Positions 56,869 to 64,000 of a DNA stretch of 64,000 nucleotides are shown piece by piece (position 1 is the stretch's first letter; every line of letters starts with the position of its first letter). Position numbers and translations under genes: made by a program. Origin of the DNA: Papaver somniferum (taxonomy: Eukaryota > Streptophyta > Magnoliopsida > Ranunculales > Papaveraceae). The stretch covers positions 113,873,120 to 113,937,119 of the forward strand of contig NC_039362.1 in the NCBI RefSeq assembly GCF_003573695.1, in the 5' to 3' direction. A model generated the notes under the pieces. That model saw only the letters and a program-made list of their open reading frames with translations. It searched no databases and was not told the DNA's origin.

Positions 56869-59665
56869 TGTTTGAGGGTGAAAACGGTTTCTGCTGATTT
56901 TGGTAATTTCGGGTGTGTGGGTGAGAAACGAGTTTAAACCCTAAAAAATGTACTGCAAGGGAGTACTTTAGATTCGAGATATCAATCTGTACAAATCCGG
57001 CCTAAACCAAGAAATGGTCGTTCCAGACTTGCTTCGGTCACAAAGTGAAGGAGAAGGGTTGGTTTTGGGGAGGGAAGCGAAGAGAGTGTTAAGACCAGAA
57101 TAGTTGATTCTGGAAGAGTAGTTGTTTCACGACTTGTATCAGAAAGTGGGAAGCTAACAAATGGAAAGCTAGCAAATGTTTTCTGAGTGTTGTATGCTCC
57201 TGACCTGAACTTGTCGTCGGTGGAAATTGGTAATGCCTATTTATACAAGTCGAACTGAAACGTATTCTGGTCTCATTAAGAAATGGAAAAGGGGTGAGTA
57301 AATGGGAGGAGGTGGTAACCGGTAACGCCTGGAATTGATGTTCCATAAAAGAAATCATTTCACCATTACTCCATGTATTTACTAACCGCCTTAATCCTTA
57401 TGACACTTTCTTATAACGGGCGTAGTGTACGCTGCACGCTGTAAACCTCCAAACGAATACCCAATGAGCATCCCCCAGTTTGTGACATGCGTTGATGTCT
57501 CGAGTGTTTTCATGGAAAACATGTAGCACGTTGTTGTTGTCTGGCAAGTTGAGCTTGGGAGACTTGCCGGCTCGGTGGTGACCTTCGGCGGTCGAGATTT
57601 TGCATCTTCATAGGAAAGGTAGTTGTTGATTATTGCGACCCTTCGTTTGGTAGCCAGTGGCATGAAAGCATGGACGGTGTGGCTTTAATATGGCCTAGTT
57701 TAGGCGCGGCCAAAGTTAGGGTTTTAGATTTGTTTGGGCGCGACTAGGACTTGGCGTCAGGCCAAAAGTTGCCATGTGTTAGCTGGTAACCTTGGACGGC
57801 TAAGATCTGCATCTTAGATGGACTAGTGGTCGTTGATTGTTGCAGGCTTTCGTTTTGGTAGCCGCATAGGGAAGGCCGGCATGTTATGGCGTGACAAGGT
57901 GGTTGGCATGCCATTGGCACATGTGGCATGGCATGCTTTGGCGCGGTTTGGCGTGGCAGAAACTAAGGTTTTGTGCCAAAGGTTACCATGCGTTGTTTGG
58001 CGACCTTGGACGGCTAGGATTTGCATCTAGGATTGAAGGGTGGTCGTTGATCGTCGCACGCCTTCGTTTTGGTAGCCGCATAGGGAAGGCCGGCATGGTA
58101 CGACGCGGCAAGGTGGTTGGCATGCCATTGGCACATGTGGCATGGCATGCCTTGGCGCGGTTTGGCGTGGCCAAAACTAGGGTTTTGGGCCAAAGGTTAC
58201 CATGCGTTGTTTGGCGACCTTGGACGGCTAGGATTTGCATCTAGGATTGAAGGATGGCCGTTGATCGTCGCACTCCTTCGTTTTGGTAGCCGCATAGGGA
58301 AGGTCGGCATGGTATGGCGCGGCAAGGTGGTTGGCATGCCATTGGCACATGTGGCATGACATGCCTTGGCGCGGTTTGGCGTGGCCAAAACTAGGGTTTT
58401 GGTCCAAAGGTGACCATGCGTTGTTTGGCGACCTTGGACGGCTAGGATTTGCATCTAGGATTGAAGGGTGGCCGTTGATCATCGCACGTCGTCGTTTTGG
58501 TAGCCGCATAGGGAAGGCCGTCATGGTATGGCGCGGCAAGGTGGTTGGCATGCCATTGGAACATGTGGCATGGCATGCCTTGGCGCGGTTTGGCGTGGCC
58601 AAAACTAGGGTTTTCGTCCAAAGGTTACCATGCGTTGTTTGGCGACCTTGGACGACTAGGATTTGCATCTAGGATTGAAGGGTGGTCGTTGATCGTCGCA
58701 CGCCTTTGTTTTGGTAGCCACATAGGGAAAGCCGGCGTGGTGGGGCCAAGGCGAATGACGCGGACGGCTTGGCATAGTGGGGCCAAGGGTTTGGCACGGA
58801 CGGCTTGGCATGGTGGGGCCAAGGGTTTGGAATGCCATTGGCGCATGGTGCGGCTAGAATGGTTGGGGCCAAGGCAAGGTGCGGTTGGCTTGGCATGGTG
58901 GGGCCAAGGCAAGGTGCGGTTGTCTTTGCATGGTGGGGCCAAGGGTTTGGCATGCCATTGGCGGATGGTGCGGCTAGCATGTTTGGCATGCCTTGGCGCG
59001 GTAGACGTGGCTGGCTTGGTTTGCCATCGGCACAGTGGTGCGGATGGCATTGTTGGCATGCCTTGGCGCGGAGATGTGGCTGGCATTGCATGCCATTGGC
59101 ACAGTGGTGCGGCTGGCATGGTTAGCATGCCTTGGCTCGGAGACGTGGCTGGCATGGCATGCCATTGGCACAGTGGTGTGGCTTGCATGGTTAGCATTCC
59201 TTGGCGCGGAGACATGGATGTCATGGCATGCCATTGGCACAGTGGTGCGGCTGGCATGGTTGGCATGCCTTGGCGCGAAGATGTGGCTGGCATGGCATGC
59301 CATTGGCACAGTGGTGTGGCTGGCATGGTATGACATTGGCGCGAAGACGCGGCTGGCATGGTTGGCATGCCTTGGCGCGAAGACGTGGCTGGCATGGCAT
59401 GCCATTGGCACAGTGGTGCGGCTGGCACGGTTGGAATGCCTTGGCGCGGTAGCATGAGAATTAGGGTTTGGTATGTACGAAGATGATGTCGGTCAATACT
59501 AAGGGTTCTGCCATTGAACATGACACATGTATAAAAAAAGGTACCCTGGTAATTCTTACGTAGGCATACTGATTGATTCAATAAATGCGCTAGTGGTCAT
59601 AGTGACGTCATGTCAGATGTATGGTTTTACGATTTTAACCCTAAGCTAAAAACCCACCATCAACA
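56869..59665 (-). repeat. 5' LTR of the gutted TatL element
   Basis: Same structure as 49980-52648, with 214-base units at 57780-58725 and GC repeats at 58735-59455. It is about 130 bases longer, mainly from different repeat numbers in the GC arrays. The outer end AACCCACCATCAACA is followed by GTTCT. Confidence 0.9.
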
Positions 59666-59670
59666 GTTCT

Positions 59671-59991
59671 GCACAATTTGAATGATGTGTTAGTAATGGT
59701 TTGTTATGAATTAATATTAGTATTAGTTTGGTTTACTGATTTCCATCCATCCGTAATTAATGAATGAGTGAATGTTAGTATTAAAGATAGCAGGTATGTA
59801 CAATTAATGGAGTTTACTTGTGCACACAGATAAAATAATACAATTTTTTTTAAAATTTTTAATGGAAGTTGATCCAATAATGTGGGGTCAACAATGAAAG
59901 TTGATCCCAAAAGCAATGGCTCAACAATGAGAGTTGATACTGTTTACATAAGCATGTTTCCTGTTAATTTAATTGGATTATGTCCGTATAG
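59671..59991. other. Flanking non-coding stretch
   Basis: AT-rich sequence follows the TatL element. Nothing coding is seen. It ends in a possible splice acceptor (GTCCGTATAG at about 59982-59991) before the next open stretch. Confidence 0.4.
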
Positions 59992-61318
59992 AAACTACCC
60001 CAAGCTTCAGTGTGATCACTGCCGGAATATTTGATACTCCTACACAGCTGATGGAAGATACTCCTACACAGCAAACGGAAGATACTCCTACACAGCAAAC
60101 GGAAGAGGATGATTCTGCACCTGCAGTGGATGAGGATGTATTAGAAGGGATTAAAGTGATATACAAAGTAGATAAAATTGAAGGGCCAACTGAAGAAGAA
60201 GAATCGTACAGCCAATACGATGATTATGAAGCGACGCAGAGCCAAAGGAATCAGTGCGACACTATTGAAAGAGGAGTGAAGAATAACACAAGGTCAAGGA
60301 AGGCGAAAACTGCTATGAATCAATTCACGCCTCAAGGTAAAGCGAAAATGAAGCAGTCAAAGAAAGGGAAGAAAGGGGGAACGGGAAAGAAGAAGAAAAA
60401 TGGGGGAGCTGTTGAAGAAGCGAAAATAATCGACCTCGAGGATTACATTGATGTGATGCCACCTGAGCCAACAAAGACGAAGAAGTCGGAAAAACTCAAG
60501 CTCTGGAATTCCTGCACCCAGGAAGAAGAAAATGTCCTTCGTCCATTCTTTGAGAATGTAACAGAAAGGTATGAAACTCTGTAACAACTTACCTGTTTAT
60601 TTATAAGTGTGAACAATCAAAGTTGATCCCATGAAACATCTGCAAAAAACGATTGTAATCCAAGTTACATTTAGAATTTGTAATATGTTATGTCATGATA
60701 ATAATACTTTCATTTGAAAAATAAAGTGCAGAGCTTGTAGCTTTTTTTTTCAACAATGACGTGGAACAAATTGTCTTTGGAAAGCATATCGAAGCTCTAA
60801 TGGATAACGAAAACATTCACAGCGAGATTTTTGATTACTACATCAACTTGCTGCAATCAAAGATGGATGATCCAATTAAGTCGAGATACTACGGAAAGAA
60901 GCACTTGATTCTGTCTATAAATGCTTATGTAAGTAAAGAAAACTCTTAATCTGTCTTTTCAATAACTTGTTACATAAACTTATTTAGGTTTATATATCGT
61001 AGTTGACATCTACAACTTTTTTGCAACAACAATGGCAGTTTACCCTCAAAAATCCGGAATCTGAGAATACCAATTTCCAGATTATAGTGTCAACAACCAA
61101 ATTTGACAAGACATTTATAATATACTTGTTGTTATATGATGCAGCTACTGTTGAGGAACGCAATAGCAAGCAAAAATGTCAAGAAAGTGGATAATTGTGG
61201 GATTGCAGCTAAGATAAGGAAGGAATACACAGTGAATGGCGATGACACGTACCTGCTCATACCAATGTGTCTGCTTGGCAAGAAAAGTGACTATTCCATT
61301 GGATGTTGCTTGCGTTAA
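59992..61318 (+). pseudogene. Broken multi-exon gene, possibly Ulp1-like protease type
   Basis: An open stretch to 60584 begins ETTPSFSVITAGIFDTPTQ and has a threefold DTPTQQTE repeat. It continues with an acidic part (VDEDVLEGIKVIYKVDKIEG) and a Lys-rich basic stretch (KQSKKGKKGGTGKKKKNGG). A possible donor is at 60569 (AAAG|GTATGA), with an acceptor near 60731. The second stretch reads DVEQIVFGKHIEALMDNENI to a good donor (GTAAGT) near 60929. The third (60999-61318) changes frame once (LQQQWQFTLKNPESENTNF, then DTYLLIPMCLLGKKSDYSIG). The last phrase resembles the region before the catalytic His of Ulp1/C48 proteases (IP...HWSIG), but His is not there. Such genes occur in hosts and in Mutator-like transposons. 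The assignment is weak. The exon fragments at 24835-24985 and 49293-49780 may be upstream parts. Confidence 0.45.
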
Positions 61319-61330
61319 TCGGTGGGAGAT

Positions 61331-63418
61331 TGTAACACTCCGATTTTCGGGCCCGGATTCTTCCCGAATCTCATGCCCGAAAAACCGAAGTGCTACTTCG
61401 ATACCATAGCCGAAGCCCGGCTACTAAGCCCAAGCTCATTAAACAATTTATTTGGGCTAATTTATTTATGTTCATATTAACAATTTTATCGCAGCGGAAT
61501 ACTTAGAAAATTATTTAGGAAAAACTGATCGTTGATTTCACTTGAATTTAAAACTATCGGGACAAAACACACTTTAATTTTCAAATAAAAATATCAACAT
61601 CGCTCAAGTCTTGGAGTTCAACTAATAAATATCGATTTCAATACCAAGTTGTAAAACTGAAAATAGACCAAGGCAGACTCCTAGAATTTCACAGGCTTTA
61701 TACGAGTTCCAAAATTTATGATAATTATATGGATGACATCCAGGATTTTAAATGAAGTTGAGTAGCCTAAGACCACGGTCAAACACGTAGTTGACTAGCA
61801 CTGCAGAAAATCAAAACTGTGACATTATGTATTATAAAAATTATATAAAATCATACACAACTCAAAATTATACGAGGCTTGTCATTTTAGAAAGATAAAA
61901 GATAGATGTTGATTTTCTCAGAAAACAAGTGTAAAAATTAGCGTATCATAGTTTTAAAATGGAATATTTACGAAACATTTCCAACTATTAAAAAATTTCT
62001 ATATTTAACACCGTTATACATGATTATTTTAAAAATACGTAATGTAATTCCGAAAATTATATACTTTTAACTAGTTGTTTAAAATTTATTACAAAAATAA
62101 TCATACCAAAACCTATTATTAATTTAAAATGATAAACAGTTGATCCAATATTATATATTATTGTACAACTTTGAAACTAAGATTAGTTGCACCTTAAAAT
62201 ATAATTTTAGGCATACATAACAACTTTAAACATCAAAATCATTAATATTTATATTCACTCAAAATAAAATTTATAAAACAACAACGATTTTGTTATGATA
62301 ATAAGTGCTGAACCGACATGTGGCTGCCTACGGACCCAAAGGGATCAAGCATGACCGTAGTTTATCAAACAATTCACTGAATAAAACATGGTCAAACCAA
62401 TATAGCCACCCTTACCCGGTAAGATTGTACAAATCATCAAAAAACTCTCTTCGCTACTCCGGGAGCATGCTATCAATACAGAAGTCTGTTTAAAATGAAC
62501 ACAAAAAAACTCGCTCGTCCCAGGAAGCCTTTTAAACACAAAAATACGCTCGCCCCAGAAAGCTTGTTAAACACAAAAAATCGCTCGCCCCAGGGAGACC
62601 CAAGTGGGTTTAGGGAATCACATCCGTTCCCAGGAATATTTCGTATTCCATCAAAACAATCAATTGCTCGCCCCAAGGTTTGGGAACCAAATCCATTCTC
62701 AAGAATATCTCGTATCCCGTCAAAAATATTTTTAAATATAATCATGTTCACAGCAACAATCACATCAAAATCATGAATCAATAATTTTTAGAGATTTAAT
62801 CAAAATAGTTTTAAGTGTTGGTGTTGCACCTACTTCGTTCGCAATCCAAAATATAATTAATAGTTTTATCGCTGAAGTTATGTCTTCAATTAACAAACTA
62901 AAATCTTTAGATATGTGCGTCAAAGTTCTTAGTTTTCTTTCTCCCCGACTAGAAATTTAACAATGAAATTGAGAAGAAAAAGTTGCCGCTAGGTTCTTCC
63001 CTTCCTTTCTTTGTCTTCTTCCAATACCATCCAATATCGCAATTACTTAACTTATAAAGAAACCAAAAGCTCACCCTAAGCTTAAGTCCCCGTGCTTAGG
63101 AGTTTTGGTCAAACAAATACTCGCAACAAAAATTTAAGATTTCCCTTTTTATGATTTTAATTAACAACTAATAGCCTATCAGACGCTGGCATGTGACATA
63201 AGCTTAATTCCAGCTCACCAATTAATTAATCGGTCCACTTTTCACCCGTTTCCCATGCTTATCATCCTACTTGCAAGGAAATTCATTAGTTAGTCAACAC
63301 TCAAAGTCTAACAATCAATGGTACACTGACAAGTATAATATTTGCACACAAAATCATTTCTTGAATTAGCTATAGCATATATTTATTTGGTTGCCAAAAA
63401 GCAGTTAATTCCTTCATT
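61331..63418 (+). repeat. LTR-like sequence, boundaries uncertain
   Basis: It opens TGTAACACTCCGATTTTCGG right after a purine stretch GGTGGGAGAT, like the tract-LTR junction of a Del/Tekay-type Ty3/gypsy element. A tandem unit around CGCTCGCCCCAG with AAACACAAAAA recurs three to four times at 62508-62600. I could not place the 3' end or a target duplication, so this may be a solo or truncated LTR. No gene is supported here. Confidence 0.45.
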
Positions 63419-63435
63419 TTGGTAAATCTTATAGG

Positions 63436-63947
63436 TTTTTGTTACTAGGCTAAATTAGCGCTAATAAAACCTATTTAAAACGAAAATAAACCTCTCCAGG
63501 CCATTTAACAGAATGAATAAAGCCTGGCCTACCCTCATAAAACTCATAATTGTCCTCAGCCAACAAACAAGCTTGTTTGGCCGATTCATCAGCTGAAAAA
63601 TTTGCCTCTCTGTAGCTATGAACATAACTAATATTGTTGTAAAAACTCTTCGCCATTCTCCACTTCTGCATTAGCTGCCACGGCAACTCTCCTTTTTGGA
63701 GAGCAAAAATGCAACTCATTGAATCCGATCTGACGCATAGATTTTTGACATTCCATCTTTGAGCAACAACTGCGCCATAGATAACCGCACAAACTTCAGC
63801 ATAGAAGTTGGTCTGCCAGCCCAGTCCAACGCACAAAACTCCTAAAATTGCCGAGTCAGAATCACGAAAAACTACACCAGAACCAGCTTAGTCCGGATTG
63901 CCAAGTGATGCACCATCACAACAGATCATAAGCTCACCAGAACCAGC
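63436..63947 (-). mobile_element. 5'-truncated LINE insertion with 17-bp target duplication
   Basis: TTGGTAAATCTTATAGG flanks it exactly at 63419-63435 and 63948-63964. On the minus strand the copy begins inside an RNase H domain and ends with 35 bases of 3' sequence and five A. Long target duplication, 5' truncation and A-rich 3' end are the marks of LINE-type retroposition. Confidence 0.88.
63471..63940 (-). pseudogene. RNase H domain (plant LINE type, RVT_3-like)
   Basis: The first part reads ELMICCDGASLGNPD, then a TAA, then AGSGVVFRDSDSAILGVLCV. The stop-free part continues FYAEVCAVIYGAVVAQRW, LCVRSDSMSCIFALQKGELP and ISYVHSYREANFSADESAKQ to a stop at 63471. The catalytic acids are visible as D in CCDGAS, E in YAEVCAV, D in RSDSMS and D in SADESA, with H in VHSYREAN. 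It is dead because of 5' truncation and the stop near 63890. This domain is usual at the C-terminus of plant LINE ORF2. Host RNase H-like genes share it, but the target duplication favours a LINE. Confidence 0.85.
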
Positions 63948-64000
63948 TTGGTAAATCTTATAGGACCAATATGAAGTTAGCATGCGACTAAATTTGTTAA

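Larger units (their letters stand above)
49980..59665 (-). mobile_element. Complete TatL-family element, gutted, with repeat-filled LTRs
   Basis: LTRs at 49980-52648 and 56869-59665 are in direct orientation, both TGTTGATGGTGG ... CACA/CAAACA on the minus strand. The element is flanked by GTTCT at 49975-49979 and 59666-59670. The primer site TGGCGACCACAGTGGG is the same as in the element at 18387-24834. The 4.2 kb interior has only decayed protease and gag remnants near 55185-55721 and no pol, so this is a non-autonomous copy. The element lies between two parts of the broken gene. Confidence 0.9.

Noticed and set aside
58545..59581. ORFs of 262 and 318 codons in the 5' LTR of the same element
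   Set aside because: Same repeat arrays as above, open in several frames at once with no domain.
1..64000. tRNA, rRNA or snoRNA genes
   Set aside because: Only tRNA primer-site matches next to LTRs were seen; no cloverleaf or rRNA-like stretch was recognised by eye.

Overview
The window is repeat-dominated plant nuclear DNA, almost entirely LTR retrotransposons inserted into one another around the remains of one broken host or transposon gene. The Athila-type and Tat-type Ty3/gypsy polyproteins, plant tRNA-type primer sites, GT-AG introns and a plant LINE-type RNase H all point to an angiosperm, probably a eudicot. The sequences feel poppy-like (Ranunculales), but that is only an impression. 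No gene in the window looks fully intact, and no RNA gene or CRISPR array was seen.

Layout, left to right. (1) 1-9392, minus strand: an Athila-type element cut by the left window edge, with broken gag, protease, RT, RNase H and integrase. It sits inside (2) 9393-17057, plus strand: the 3' part of a Tat-type element (here TatS, short LTRs) with RT, RNase H, second RNase H, integrase, an antisense coiled-coil gene and its 3' LTR. That element in turn sits inside (3) 17058-18386, the 3' part of a long LTR of another Tat family (here TatL), plus orientation. This LTR abuts (4) 18387-24834, the 5' part of a TatL element in the opposite orientation with broken gag-protease and a 3.7 kb LTR. (5) 24835-24985 and 49293-49780 are two halves of one exon split by a solo copia-type LTR (24986-49287, target duplication GTGTT). 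The copia LTR was itself later hit three times: by a solo TatL LTR (25104-28729, AAAGT), by a complete TatS element lacking RT, RNase H and integrase (29534-38523, CCAAT), and by an Athila-like element lacking gag-pol (40020-49134). (6) 49980-59665, minus strand: a complete but gutted TatL element (GTTCT) whose LTRs are full of GC-rich tandem repeats. (7) 59992-61318: further broken exons of the gene seen in (5). (8) 61331-63418: LTR-like sequence. (9) 63436-63947: a 5'-truncated LINE with a 17-bp target duplication.

The most interesting biology is in the two TatS elements. Downstream of the usual genes, on the opposite strand, each carries a separate gene with its own TATA box. In 29534-38523 at least three GT-AG introns can be drawn. 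The protein has a globular start, a basic nuclear-signal-like stretch, long coiled coils and an acidic tail. The 29534-38523 copy kept this antisense gene and gag-protease while losing RT, RNase H and integrase, which suggests a non-autonomous lineage mobilised in trans. Pol has been lost independently in the TatL and Athila-like elements too, so most copies here appear parasitic on relatives elsewhere in the genome.
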